DNA from: Topomyia yanbarensis
Lineage: Eukaryota; Arthropoda; Insecta; Diptera; Culicidae
DNA length: 64,000 bases
Reading direction: 5' to 3'
Assembly (NCBI RefSeq): GCF_030247195.1
Contig: NC_080672.1
Span: 363,250,271-363,314,270, forward strand
Within the stretch, counting starts at the first letter, position 1. The number at the start of each line of letters is the position of its first letter. The position numbers and the translations under genes were made by a program. Shown here piece after piece: positions 32,901-45,511 of this stretch. Under the pieces are notes generated by a model that was not told the DNA's origin, did no database searches, and saw only the letters and a list, made by a program, of their open reading frames with translations.

Positions 32901-33770
32901 CACAGTGGTCCCTCCATAGGCCAAAAATACAAAAAAATATTTCGTCAAAAGCGTGTTTTTATCTCATGATTATATGGTTATGGATTGATATTTTATTGTT
33001 TCAAACTTGGTTTTGCCAACAATAAACTGTGTTTTTTAGGGTATAGAAGAATGCATAGGGTAGTTCGTTATGTACCGATAATTTAAATAATGTCGATAAT
33101 CGGTTGCTTGTCAGATAAAATCTTTGTCAAACCATAATAATCAAAATAAGTATTTTTATCAGTAAACATTGCTATTAGTTGTGTATTTAACGGTAATTAT
33201 CGGAATATAGTGAATATGGAGTACAGAAAAATAAGTATATTTGTATATGTTTTCGAAAAATTTAACTAAAAATATTGAGCTTGGCTGTAACTAAATTTTT
33301 CCCTCGATATCCCTCGCCAATTCTTCTTTTAAATAGTCTTTGGACAATTTAGTTCCACTTTAACAAGGGTTCAGCTGCACTTCTCTACGCCCAGAATGCC
33401 TAGAGAATTTAAAATGTTGTATATAATTGAAGAGATAATACAAGACGAAACTATTCATTTCGCATTTTAAAATTTATATTTTGTATTACTTAAAATTCGA
33501 TAACTTAATTACTATTTTCCCAAAATTTCTTTTCGATCGGATCATTATAACTTGAGTTATATTTTTTTACAAGCTCATCGAAACATGCACTATTTGATAC
33601 TCCAAAAATGCTAGAGTAAAACACATAATAATTAAATAATAATGATTAGTGAATAAGAAAGGCTATGCGAAATTCGGATTCAGCGACCCAACTAAAGAAA
33701 TATAGTTTTGTATCGATATTTGCATTGCATATATTTATGACCGCCTCCCTTCAGGAATGGAACCACTGTG
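32901..33770. mobile_element. Non-autonomous element with CACAGTG termini (Transib-like)
   Basis: The left end is CACAGTGGTCC and the right end, on the other strand, is CACAGTGGTTCC. The 5-base flanks are AGCTG (32896-32900) and CGCTG (33771-33775), one mismatch. The 870-bp interior is AT-rich with no recognisable transposase. Transib elements use CACWRTG-type heptamers and 5-bp GC-rich duplications. The assignment rests on those two traits only. Confidence 0.55.
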
Positions 33771-33817
33771 CGCTGATTAGGTGAACTTTTAACTAGAAAT
33801 GGGCAAACTGATTCATG

Positions 33818-34225
33818 ACTTTTTTGATGGTATCCAACAAGGAAAACTAATCGAAATGGTGAGTGAAACTAAAGCAATTATGTGAAAAAAAGACGAGATT
33901 CAAACCCGCAACCTTCTAGACTCCGTCCCAATGCACCAACCCTTATACCATTTCTGGAATATGATGACTTCTCAGAAAGAACATATGATTATCGCACTAG
34001 CGACGGTGATTGTACTCTGTCTGCAAGGCGAGATCACACCCAACACATTTGATCTATTTAATTTCCCCGCTAGATACCAAGGCCAGGGTTTTTATTATCG
34101 TCTGGTGTCCCATCGTACTTCGTCCTCTCGAAGGTTGCGGGTTCTAATCTCGCCTATGGGGGAATTTTTTGACATTTTCGCTTTACTCCCCATTTCGATC
34201 AATTTTCCCTATAGATACCAACAAA
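33818..34225. mobile_element. Foldback element with ~105-bp arms containing tRNA-like B boxes
   Basis: The arms pair over about 105 bp with indels. Left-arm strings ATCGAAATGGTGAGT, GAGATTCAAACCCGCAACCT and TCTAGA are answered by right-arm complements (AGGTTGCGGGTTCTAATCTC, ACTCCCCATTTCGAT). Each arm holds a GGTTYRAATC-like B box, in opposite directions. A second, right-truncated copy lies at 50074-50395. There it reads on the minus strand as a tRNA-like string (AGAGCATAAGGG, GGTTGCAGCTTCGAATCCTG). Either a foldback MITE captured tRNA sequence or two SINEs sit head to head. Confidence 0.65.
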
Positions 34226-34256
34226 AAAGCTTAAAGGGGAGGGGGAGAGGTAGGTA

Positions 34257-34555
34257 AGGGTTTCAGCGTAAAAAAAACACTTTTTTGCGAATTTTTTTAG
34301 AACTTTGCGTGAAGCAAATTGATTAAAACTTTTGTACATTATAGTATATCATTTCAATAACATGCTGTAATTTTTCTATGCAAAAATATCGACAAACGAC
34401 TCGGTGACGAAGCTTTTTGTAGAACGTATCTGGAAAAACATGACTTGCGGTGTTACCTGCCATTTCAAAACTACTTAACCGATTGCTTTCAAACTTTGCA
34501 TACACATTCTATGTAGTTTTTTTCACGCTGAAAACCTTATCCACCCTGAAACCCT
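34257..34555. mobile_element. 299-bp TA-target MITE
   Basis: The ends are AGGGTTTCAGCG and, on the other strand, AGGGTTTCAGGGTGG. The right arm repeats an extra ~18 bp before CAGCGTGAAAAAAAC, which matches the left arm's CAGCGTAAAAAAAAC. TA flanks both ends (34255-34256, 34556-34557). There is no coding capacity. Confidence 0.75.
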
Positions 34556-35254
34556 TACGTTGGCAGTAAATTAAAAAAAATGTATTAGTTTAAACTGCTT
34601 CAGTTTAGAGAGCGGATCGTGTCTGTTTCACTCGCAAAAAAGAATCGACACTAAATCGATTCAGTGACTCTTTTGTGAAGATTAAAAAAATCTATATTTC
34701 AATTGGATTTTGAGTAGATTTTTGATTCCATATATACAAATAAGTGCTCATGTGCTCATCGCGCTTGTTCATTTTTATCTTTTTCATGGCCATAGTAGGC
34801 TGCCCAGTTAACTCACGCCATTTGCTGGCATCTTGGTAGGATCCTGATGATCAGAGTGTAGAAATGTTAACATCCCTGAGAGAGTTAGAGAGGGATAACG
34901 AAATTTAGCTCATGACCTCCGCGCTCAGGGGAATGTTTCAGTTGGTTGCATCCTCCTTCACTCGTTCGGTGCAGCGCATTCATTCAGTTGTTTCCGGTTC
35001 AAATTCAACGTCCGTTGCAAACTTATTTTAATTTCTATGCTGATTCTGAGTGGGATTACCCGTTACAAAACAGTTACAAAAATTATACCGTTCTAAATGT
35101 TTTAGTTGTACATTCCACTAAGTCGCTCGATCATGGGTTCTTTTTAAAATAATCACTACCTTTTTTTAAAAAAAAAAGCATCGTGGCTCATTCACTATAT
35201 TCCAAGAATCTATTCTTTTGATCAATTCGCGATTCATTCAGCCATTTTTAACGC

Positions 35255-35420
35255 CTTCGAATTTATAAACGCAATCTCATGAACGTTTATACAAACGCGT
35301 TCATGAATCCGTCACTTCCAGAAGAGCCTTGCAGCCTAGGTCAATGCCTTCAGAAGAACCAAAATGTTGCTCGTAAATACAATAAGTTTCAGGGCGACAC
35401 TCAAAATTAAGCATCAGTAT
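35255..35420 (+). repeat. Family A repeat fragment in the myosin intron
   Basis: Strings such as CATGAATCCGTCACTTCC, GCAGCCTAGGTCAATGCCTT and AAATTAAGCATCAG align in order with 1370-1460 and 16740-16830. It is a short degraded piece. Confidence 0.6.
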
Positions 35421-36071
35421 TACGCACCTTTACCTCCACCCGAAGCTTACCAGGGAGAATTTTCGGTATTGTTGTCACAGCCGAATATCTCTCCGTCAGA
35501 ACTCGAGAAATCAGAAATAGATTCAAATATTGTTTGTTTTTGACTCGGGAAAAGATTGCGAATGACCCGTTTGCGAAAGGTTGATTTTATTTCGATATCC
35601 ATTTCGCCTTGAAGCAAATCATTATCAGGGGAAGTCATATTTACACGAGCCTATTGCTCATCAATGTGGTATAAATGGGTATAGCAGAACACACCGTTAG
35701 CTTATGATGGGAACCAAAAATATGTAAACAATCCAGAAGCACAACAGATCGACGTCATAGCGTTAACACGATTCAATGGAAGTTAAACGAACGTTGTGAC
35801 GAGAGCAAGTCGATTTACTCTGGTATCACACACACCACTCATGTAAGATTTATCTTACGAATACCAAAGTGTAATCTTAGCCCCATCTGTATATACCACA
35901 TTGATTGCTCAGTACAGGCTGGTACCGGTGCTTAACTTGTATAACGGTATCAGGCGGTTTATAAGAAACGAAACACTGCTGCTTCACTGCTCTGTTGTCC
36001 GAGGAACGATAAACGCACACACACAATGGCGGAAAAAATGTTGAAACCTCGACAAGGCGTAGAATGCGCAA

Positions 36072-39000
36072 GATAACCTTGAAAGCGGATTACCACTATT
36101 CTTTATAACGTTACACTGTACGGACTGGAAAGACCGACTTATCGGTCCGAGAGTCACCGAGCGAATGATAATAAACTTTTAACACTGTAACAATATGTCA
36201 TTCACGCTTAATCTGTACGGTTTTATAAATTAAATAAAATTATTATCCAATTTTTGGGGTACAGCACATTTATTTTTGAGTTACTCATTTTAGTATAAGA
36301 ATAACCAATGATCCTTCTTAATTGGCTTAGTGAAACTTTCCGAATATATTATTTTCAAATTGTTGCAAGGCTTCGTGGTCAGATGAACAACGACAATCTG
36401 CTACACACATTCCCTCTATTGCAGAGAGTGAGAGTAAAACGGCCCCGAGCTTTTTCTGACAGGTTTGTTATTACAAACACGTTGATTGCTTTATAAGGAA
36501 TGAAAGATCGACTAGTTGATGATGTGTGAACAAGGAACGGAAGATTGGCTCTCGTAGGTCGTCTGTAATTACGGATGAGGTACAAATTGCTCCATCTCTA
36601 CTGCACCGGAAATTATTCGCTTATGGTCAATATATGCTAGCTAATCTAGGTCAGTGCCGCTCTCCAAGCTAGAACCTGTAACCAAATACCTTCCCAAAAA
36701 CTTTCCATTCACTTTGCGTCACCTACAACCTTCTCCATTTGGCGCGCTGGGGTCACCAGTGTTAATTCGAATATCGTGACATAGTTTCACACAATGCACT
36801 AGTGTTAATCTCAGAGACTCCTTTCAATAATGTGTTCTGACTGATGGTAGACGCTGTATAATCAAACCGACTCCGATGATAGCTAGCGAATTAAAGACCT
36901 ATTAACTTAATGGAGCCCATCCCGATGGCGGCTGATAACGTGTACCCATCGATTGTGACCCCCACCCGGTTCCGAACCCTGTATTTACCGGCTGTCTGAA
37001 TATCAGCCATATCGCTGATACGCACGAGAGAACACCAGAAAATAGTTCCATCGTCCCCGCCAGCTACAACAAATCGTCGTCGCAAGCCCGAGGATAAGAT
37101 TATGGTGTTTTGGTGCGTCTATCAGCGACAACGTCGTTAATTATATCCATACATGGGTTGTCCGGCCTTTTGACGCGCTTGTATCACTGCCACACGGACA
37201 GAGGGTGCATTCATTGCACACGCTGCATGCGCGCGGATGTTTAATTAAAACGTTGCTCACATTTCTTGACAATTCGGGTCCGATTGGTGCCAGACTGTTC
37301 GTTGTGGTGTGCTGTACTGCTACTGAGTAATCAGTAGCAGTAGCAAATGAATCAATACATGCATGTTCAACGGATAATTGAGTTTGATCATTATTTTTTT
37401 TCGCGTTCCTACGTCCGCCCGCCGAGAGTTTTGCAATCAACCGGTTGCCTACTTTGCTGGTACCAGAAGAGGAACCTTGATGAGTGGAATATCACCATCG
37501 AAGGTGTATTTATTTATGGAGTATGAATTAAGTGAAAGTTTGTTTTTATGCAGTTTTGTTTTGCATTAACCGTGGTCACTTCCCATGGTACTCTCGATAT
37601 GGTCTTGCGTCAATATGGACTTTTTGGTAATTCAATGATTGCCCATTTTCGACTTCCTGCAGTGATTGAGTAGTTCCAGCACATAAGTCTCCATAACGAA
37701 GCGAAGGTGCTATTTGTACAATGTATTGCGATAGTTTGCTGACTCATCGGGATGTTATTTCTACATTGTAGAGTTTACTTTCCAACAGTTTCGATGACGA
37801 CTGGACGTGCAACAAACTGCATGAACGTAAAGTGGCTCATAGTAGTAGCCTCCTCCCACTACGTGCTAGCTGCATTCTGCTGGGACATTCTTTCACGCAA
37901 ATGCATATAAGCACAACAGTGTACGTTAATGAAAGCTGATGTTGTTGTAATATTATTCCTTTGTTTAAAAAATTAATTGTAACTTATTTTTTGTATCCTC
38001 GTTCTGTGTTAAAACAAAAATAATGCTACTAATGTAAAAACAATCGTTTTTTTTTTATTTCTGGAATTTTGTATCTACAATACTTGACTATATTTTTATA
38101 GAATAGAATAGAATTTTCATAATTTTTCCATTGTTTTATTGCACTATTATTCAAAAGAACGCCTATTTTTCTAGTTATGGAAATATTCTATGTAGTTTTT
38201 AGAAGCTTCATCATGTACAAACATAGATAGCAGCATTGTAAAACACGAAAAAATAAAATAAAAGAATAAAAACCAAACACAATATGATCGTCAAATTTAT
38301 TACACTACAATAAAACAAGTAAAAGTCGTAATTGTTATAAGTACATTCTTTTTTGATTTGTGACATTAATACAATTTTTGAAATGGATAGACAACGCCGC
38401 CAACCAAATTTATAATAAAACTATTGGTTTGTTGGTTATAACTAAAACATTGTTTGTCAAGTATTAAACGTGTATTCTAGTTAAAATGACGGTACAGTAT
38501 GGTTTTCAGCTTAATTTCAATAATATGGCCAGGGACTGTATATCAAGTATCAAGGAAGGTTTCTCACAAACTGGCCTTGTTTCGTGAGCTGTGGGGCATC
38601 GAATGTGTCGTTGTGTGGTAGTATGTATACGGTTCCAAAAAATAGGAGTCGTATGATTTTGAGCACGTATATTAATGATAAAAAGTTTTTTCGCATAAAT
38701 TGACTAAAATTGCTTACATTGTGACGTGTGATAAGTTGTCTCCTTTTTATTTTTACCGCAAACTGCCAAAAATTCTTAATAATCATCATTCATTTCCGAG
38801 ATTTTGATCTTTTTACTCTTGCCGTAAAACGTTTGTGCATTTAATTTGGGGTTGATCGGCCACTGCTGTGGATCGAGTCTATGTTCTCGCTGGAGAAGGG
38901 AAATCATTGCTAGCGCATATATGTAGTCGCTTCTTTTTGTTCTTTTTTTGAAGCTTCCCTTAAATTTAAAATCCCTTCCCATTTACATATCGTGCTAACT

Positions 39001-39179
39001 AAGTGCATAAATGGCCGAACTTGAAAATTATTCCAATATTATCATGGAAATCCTACATCCGATATCCTTAATTCTCGTAATACTCCTCGAATAATAAAAT
39101 CCTTCAAACTCATCTGGACCTCCAGACCGGAAAGAAAACGGGAAATTTACTGTAAATTTCTCGAGAGCTGACTACTAAC
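36072..39179. other. Intronic stretch without recognised features
   Basis: No open frame with known motifs and no clear repeat termini were found. The 37970-38520 part is strongly AT-rich. Confidence 0.45.
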
Positions 39180-39445
39180 TACCCGACAGTAACCCAGACA
39201 ACACACGATCGAGCGAATAAGATACGTGTTATAGCGAATGATCTCGAACAGGAAAATATGATTGGTTGCTGCGAGCGTTTTACGCTAAACTATTGCGTCT
39301 ATGTGCCCGCCAGAATAGTGGAGATCGACGGTGTGGTTAGCGGACCAGGTCCGAAGTGCAAAGAGCCTTTGACGTACGAGGTTGGCTGCTTCAAGTACCC
39401 CTCACTTTAACAGATGAAGGTTTTGGCTACAGTTTGCATTTAGAA
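39180..39445 (+). pseudogene. Relic of an I-type retrotransposon ORF1 (gag)
   Basis: The plus-strand translation shows RANKIRVIANDLEQ, then VYVPARIVEIDGVVSGPGPK, then VGCFKYPSL followed by a stop. This aligns collinearly with residues 84-150 of the intact ORF1 at 10597-9233 (RANKIRVIVNDLDQ, VYVPCRVVEIDGVVAEPGLK, VGCFKDPSL). Only the part before the zinc knuckles remains. Orientation is opposite to the full element. It is an old fragment of a related family, ending near the repeat at 39456. Confidence 0.85.
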
Positions 39446-39455
39446 AAACCTGTTT

Positions 39456-40680
39456 TAATCCACCTAGCGGTGCAATTGTGCCTTTCTCAATCATTAAAAC
39501 AAGAATTTTTGCGTTCTTTATATTTATTATAAGTTTCCAAATGTATATATTACATTTTTATTATACACGACATGACAACTATATACAAGAAAAGAAGTAA
39601 GAAGTGTAAAAGAAAAAACAGCTACATTAATATAAAATTGAAAAAAGGTGCGAAATCGTCCCAAAAAGTCGATTTTTATAAAAAAAATTTTCGAGATGTC
39701 ATAAAATCTCGACGTTTCATGCATTTTAAAGATGTTTGGCATCAAAAATACGAATTCGATTTCTGAAATTTCATGGGGTCCCCCCTTGGAAAAAAAATTG
39801 AGATCCGGCTTACATGGAAATTTCATATGTTACCGGACGATTTAGTCTTTATTTCCGGAACCATATAAGCGATCCGTACAAAATTTTATAGACATCTGTG
39901 GGGATATTATAGCTATCATTTGGGACTAAGTTTGTGAAAATCGGCCCAACCATTTCCGGGAAACTGATGTGAGTTCGTTAATTTTGAAAGATGGCGGTTT
40001 TTTCCCGGGCACTTCCGGAATCGTCTATGGTGGTCAATGTAGTCAACGATAGTTTGGTTGGCCGTCGGTGACCTAGAACTGCAAATGTAAGTTGTTTGGG
40101 AGACATTTTAGCTAAATTTTTACCTTTTTTGCTTTCATCGGAGTATCGGTTTGAATCGCAATTTGCTATGTGATCGCACGCCACAACCCGTAACTCCAGA
40201 ACCGGAAGTCGGATCGGGATGAAATTTAATAGCCATTTACGGGGGCGCAATACCTTTCAATTGGGACTAAGTTTGGTTGAATCGGTCTAGTCATCTCCGA
40301 GAAACCGATGTGATTGTTATTCTGGATTTGGATACTTCCGCCGGGGCTTCCGGAACCGATGATGCTTGCCAATGTGGCCAAAGATACTTTGAATGGATGT
40401 TAGTGACCTAATACTACAAATCGAAGCAGTTGTGGTGATATTTTGGAAAAATTTTCACCTTTATACATTCATTGCAGAATTTATTAAAATCGACATTCTC
40501 TGCGTCATCGTGCTCACCGTGCGTTGTATCTTTCATTTGAGACTAAGTTTGTCAAAATCGGTTCAGCCATCTCTGAGAAAAATGAGTGCCATTTTTGGTC
40601 ACATACACACACAGATGCACATACACACACAATTATCCGACAAAACTAATTGAACTAAGTTGCTAAGACGCTGGATGGGT
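39456..40680 (-). repeat. Opposite-strand copy of the 24825-26600 repeat
   Basis: It starts CCACCTAGCGGTGCAATTGT then GCCTTTCTCA, the complement of the end near 26540-26590. Three modules with GACTAAGTTTG (near 39924, 40264 and 40541) each carry AATCGG(T/C)..A(G)CCAT and TCCGGAACCG-like strings, spaced about 280-340 bp. The internal tandem structure mirrors the plus-strand copy. Confidence 0.7.
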
Positions 40681-41109
40681 AAAAATCAAGCATCAGAAGA
40701 GCTGGACTTCCGACTAATTCGTGACGTTTGATAAACTCTGCATTGCGTTGCATTGAAACGATCATCCAGATTGCTCACTGACTGTTTTTCACTGCTGATT
40801 AGGAAATATATTCCAATCTGATCCTTATTAATACATCATGATTGAAACCATACTCAACGGAAGGACGACGATTAATAGAAATTCTTCCATTACTATCACG
40901 GAGATGGAGATTTGAGTGTTAGCTCTAGGATCCAAGCAAGTGATGCTACCTGAAAAGCATCTTTTTTTATAAATTCAAATCGTTTATTTGACAAGGCACG
41001 TAAGCGTGGTTTGTTATCTAGTTGTTTAGTTAGTCTTTGATGGTTTGTTCTAACTCTGGTCAGCCGGCTACCGAGAGTACCTTATGATTTCTAAATAAAG
41101 GCAACCAGA

Positions 41110-41390
41110 CGCCCGAGCAAACGAAAGCCCATAATACCCCCAAAGTCATGGTTAAATTTCACCCCACTGCATGGTGTTTTGATAGTGTTTTAAATGGGAT
41201 CAAATCATGAAAACACCATCACCATGGTCCAGTAGATCCCATATAACAACCACATTTAGGTGTATTTATGGGTTATTGAGACAATTTTGTGGTGCTTTGA
41301 TGGTGAGGAAACTTTGCACGGACCATATTTACGGTCTTTTGAAGGGGTTGTATGGTATGGTATCTGTGCCAATGAGAATTTGCTCGGGCG
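41110..41390. mobile_element. 281-bp inverted-repeat MITE
   Basis: The left end CGCCCGAGCAAA (41110-41121) is the exact complement of TTTGCTCGGGCG (41379-41390). Flanks are ACCAGA on the left and ACCAGT on the right, a likely 5-6 bp duplication. The interior is non-coding. Confidence 0.65.
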
Positions 41391-42589
41391 ACCAGTGGAG
41401 TAAAAGCGTCAATTTTATCTATGTTACTCACCATTTATTTCAACAGCATTTAGAATTACTTCAGCATTGCCCAGTGCTCATCAACGTCGATCAGTTAAAG
41501 TCGTATTGGAAGTGATATCCGACCAACTATCCAATTTTCATGGCTGAGTTTTGACATTTAGTTACAATTGCCGCGGCGGTAAATTACGAATATGGTGACT
41601 AAGTTCCTAAACTCATAAACATAAATCACATTACTTTGTCAGACAAAAAAATCATGACAAATTAATGAATAAAATATCACTACAATGTGAACATGAATCA
41701 CATTACTTTGTCAGAAAAACCCGATAGTAAACTCATGAATAAAATATCACGATAAAGTACATAAAAGTTACGAGAATTGTAATTAACCTCATGACATCAC
41801 GAACATTGTTTCATTATCGACTCTTTTAGTCGGTTTAGTTAAAAAAATCAGTGTATCCCTAAGTATACAGTTTATCTATAATCTTAAAAATTTAAACATG
41901 GTGATGATGATATAGGAACACACCATTAGTGCATAGAATACGCCGGGGGCTGTAGATGCTTTCACCAGTGAAAATAAAATAATATTATCAAAAGATATTA
42001 TCGCTGTATAAAGGGTGAAAAACAGCGAATCCATAAACAGAGTCATTTATACGCAATCCGAAGGAGCAGAGAATCCCTTTACAATGAAAAAATACAGCCA
42101 CTTCAGTTACGCAATTTCCAGTAATTGTTAAGGCACTTCCATAACGTGATAGAACGCTAAGAGCGGTTATCGAAAATGCGCACTCCTTACGTAAAAATGT
42201 CTGGGGAATCGATTGCGTGTATTTCAATTGACCGCAAAGTACGCTATCATACTTGTTTTGCCCTAATTCCCCTTTTTGTTCATGTTTATTTTTTTGCCGG
42301 CTATATAGCTTGGAAGAAAACTACCATAGTTAGTGTTTCTCATGCAAAAAAGTGCAAAGATTCTAAGAAGGTAATAGGATTATCTTTCTTCTTAGTTCAA
42401 CTTTACTCAATATATCAGAAACAGGCGTAATACTGCTGATTAAAAGTAGTGTTTCTTATGCAAGGAAACAGGTGAAGATAGATAGAATGAATGCACAAAA
42501 CATGTGAACCAGTTTTACCTCATTTTTCCCAAACTCAAGAGGGACATTAAACATGGCAATATACTTCGGAAATAGTCTACATGCCGTTG

Positions 42590-44369
42590 CACAGTGGATC
42601 CACTCCATACAAAAGCTGGACATAACCTCAAAAGTAGTTTAAAATGTCTGAAAATATCATCTAAGGGTAATTTTGGTGCGCTGAACTCGGTTTTGATTAA
42701 ATTAGGACGCTAAAATGAAAATTAGACATCCTAGGGTGGTTCTAATAGTTTTTTTTTATTTCGCGAAAGTGAATTTTCTTAACTTTTCAAAACAGATACT
42801 ACGTAAGTGAACAGAAACATTTTGATTTCCTTGGGTAGTCCTTAGTAACGAGTTAGATAGGGTGGTTCCAATTTATCGAAATCTGGTGAATAAAAAATGA
42901 TGTAATTTTATAAATTTGTTTGTAGATGTCCAATCTGAATACCATCGTAGAAAAAATAATCCCTTCATAGCTCTTTTTTACTTATTTATAAACGTATGCG
43001 TTTAGAATAGTTATAAAAGATAGCACATCTTAAGGTGTTTGATAGAATGCCTTAAATTTTTGTTTTATTGGTTTATTTATTTATAGTTATCGCCAAAGCT
43101 ATTAAAAGATGACATTTTTATTTGATTTTAATGAAGATCTCAAATCATGCCCTACAATGCTATATTCACAGTTTCTCATACGATGCATACTGCAGCTAAG
43201 CCGCTCAATACTTTTCCATTGATTTTCAATTCCAATGATGATATGAATATCTCTCCTTGTGGGTACTGACTTGGTTTTTTGTACGAAAACATCCTGAGCA
43301 TACTTTGCACTGTATGTGTATGCTTTGAAATAGAGGCGTGAGCGTTTTTGCTTGAAACTCTCATCAATTTAGAAGTGAATTATTGAGGGAGATTTTGAAT
43401 TTGATTGTTAATTTTGAAAGATTCAATAGGGAGTTTTCACTTGAAAATAAATGTTGCATTACTGACCAATAATTAAAAATCGGGTAAAAAAGAACACTTC
43501 CCACACTCACGTGTTTACCTTGCATCGGTCACCAGTAAAGCTAACAACCAATTCCCCCTAAAGAAATAGTATTCATGGAAAGATATGATAATAGTTGCAG
43601 TTAGTTTGCCTCGTTGGCTTGCATTTATTTGAATTTTTCTATACTGCAGATAACTGTGAAAATGTAGAAACAAGAGTCATGTGTTGCAAGACGGTTAAGG
43701 CATACTTATATTTGTATCAAGGAAATCGCCCCAAACCCTGAATTTACAAGCAGTGTTTAGAAAAGAAATTCACCGGTGAAAAATAATGCATAGCTTCATG
43801 AAATCAAAAAATACCATGCGTCTCCATTAAAAAACTAATTTTACAAATGTCCAAATATCAACCTTCGGCGCAAAACGGCGCAAGATGGCACTATGATTTT
43901 TGAAAACTAGATAAAATTCTACGTCAGTTGTACTAGATGAGATCCTTCAACACGGTTTTACCGATAAAGAGATGACACTCTGAATGTAAATAAGTCCGCG
44001 TTAAACAACATAGTTATAATGATTTTATTGGTAACTTTTTAAATACTCATTATTTCTCAAATCGAAATACACCATTGAATTCCTGAGATGATTTCCTATT
44101 ATAAACGCCTATATGTGTTGTTAAATTAACGTTGTAGTACCTATTGGAGCGAGATGAATTAGAATGAACAAAAACTTTTTGTCACTCAAATTCTTGCAGA
44201 TTTTCAAGACCTTGTACGGTTCAAAAAAATGTAGCACTTATATTTTTCAATCGATGGACTCAAAAATTTGGCGAATACAGCTTTAGGTAATGTACATTTA
44301 GAAAAAATATAAAAGGTGTGAAAATCGACAATAAATTTTGGAGGCTTTGGCCGGCCCGGCCCCACTGTG
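42590..44369. mobile_element. 1.78-kb CACAGTG-ended (Transib-like) element in the array
   Basis: The left end is CACAGTGGATCC and the right end, on the other strand, is CACAGTGGGGCC. An exact 5-bp duplication CGTTG flanks it (42585-42589, 44370-44374). Joining the flanks restores a normal array monomer (GTCTACATGC|CGTTG|ATTAATAGTTG compared with GGCTGAATGCGGCTGATGAAA). No transposase was recognised. A related element is at 55436-59071. Heptamer-like ends plus 5-bp TSDs suggest Transib. Confidence 0.75.
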
Positions 44370-45511
44370 CGTTGATTAATAGTTGTATTGTTTATGCAAA
44401 AATGTCCTGGAAATCGATTGTAGATAGAATGGCCGCATGGATTGTGTAAATCCGTTTTACTCTGTATTCTTTCCATAATTCAAGATATAAAACTATAAAA
44501 TTAAACCAGGTTTTACATTTAGGGAAAAAGTCGAATACGGCTCATCCAAAGTAGTTATTATTATGTAAAAAAATCCCCGGAAATAATTCAAAAAAGTAGA
44601 AGGACCACACAAAACTTGTTTTACCCCAATTCTTCTCATAACTTGAAGTGAAATCTGGCTCTTCATTTCAGAAAAATACTGAATACGACTGAGCAAATGT
44701 ATTAATCTTTCTATAAAATAGTCCGGGGACCGCATGAAACGCGTGTACCCCAGTTCCCAGAACTCAAGTTTAAAGTTAATCCTTACGCCACATTTAAGAA
44801 AAAGGCTGAGTACGACATATCATAAGTGAAATTTCTTATTTATGAAATATTACTTATGATAAATTGATTACAGATAGTTAAAATGACCGTACGAAACGTC
44901 TGAACCTGTGTTACCCTACTTCTCCTTATATTTCGTGTTTTTAGTTAAACCTGACTTCATTTCGTAAACAGGCTGAACGCGATTTTTTTTTTGTACAGAA
45001 GTAATACTACTTTTCATAAACCGCATTCAGCCTCTTTCCGCCAGGTTTAACTTCGCAACTTGAGTTATGAAAGGAACTTAGGGTAAAACGGGTCACATGT
45101 TTCGTGTGAACATTCTAGCTACCCTCAATTGATACCCTGGACGATTTAATATAAAAAATTACTTTTTATCTGCCGCTTTCAGGCTTTTTCTGGAATGTGG
45201 GGTAAGTATAATTTCACACTTGTATAAGGTAAAACGGGTAAACACGACTCGTACGGTCATTCCAAGTATGTTCAATTGATTCCCTGAACTATTTTACTTA
45301 AAAAAAGCTACTTTAGTGAGCCGCTTTCAGCCTGTTTCTGTAATGATGAGTAAGGTATAACTTCACACATACATTATGTGAAGAATCAGGGTAAAACGGG
45401 TATACACATTTCTTGTTGTCATGTTAACTATCTTCGCCGGATTTTGTTTTACATAAGAATTGCGACTTTTGAAAAGCCGCATTCAGCCTCCTTACGAGAA
45501 GCACAACCAGG

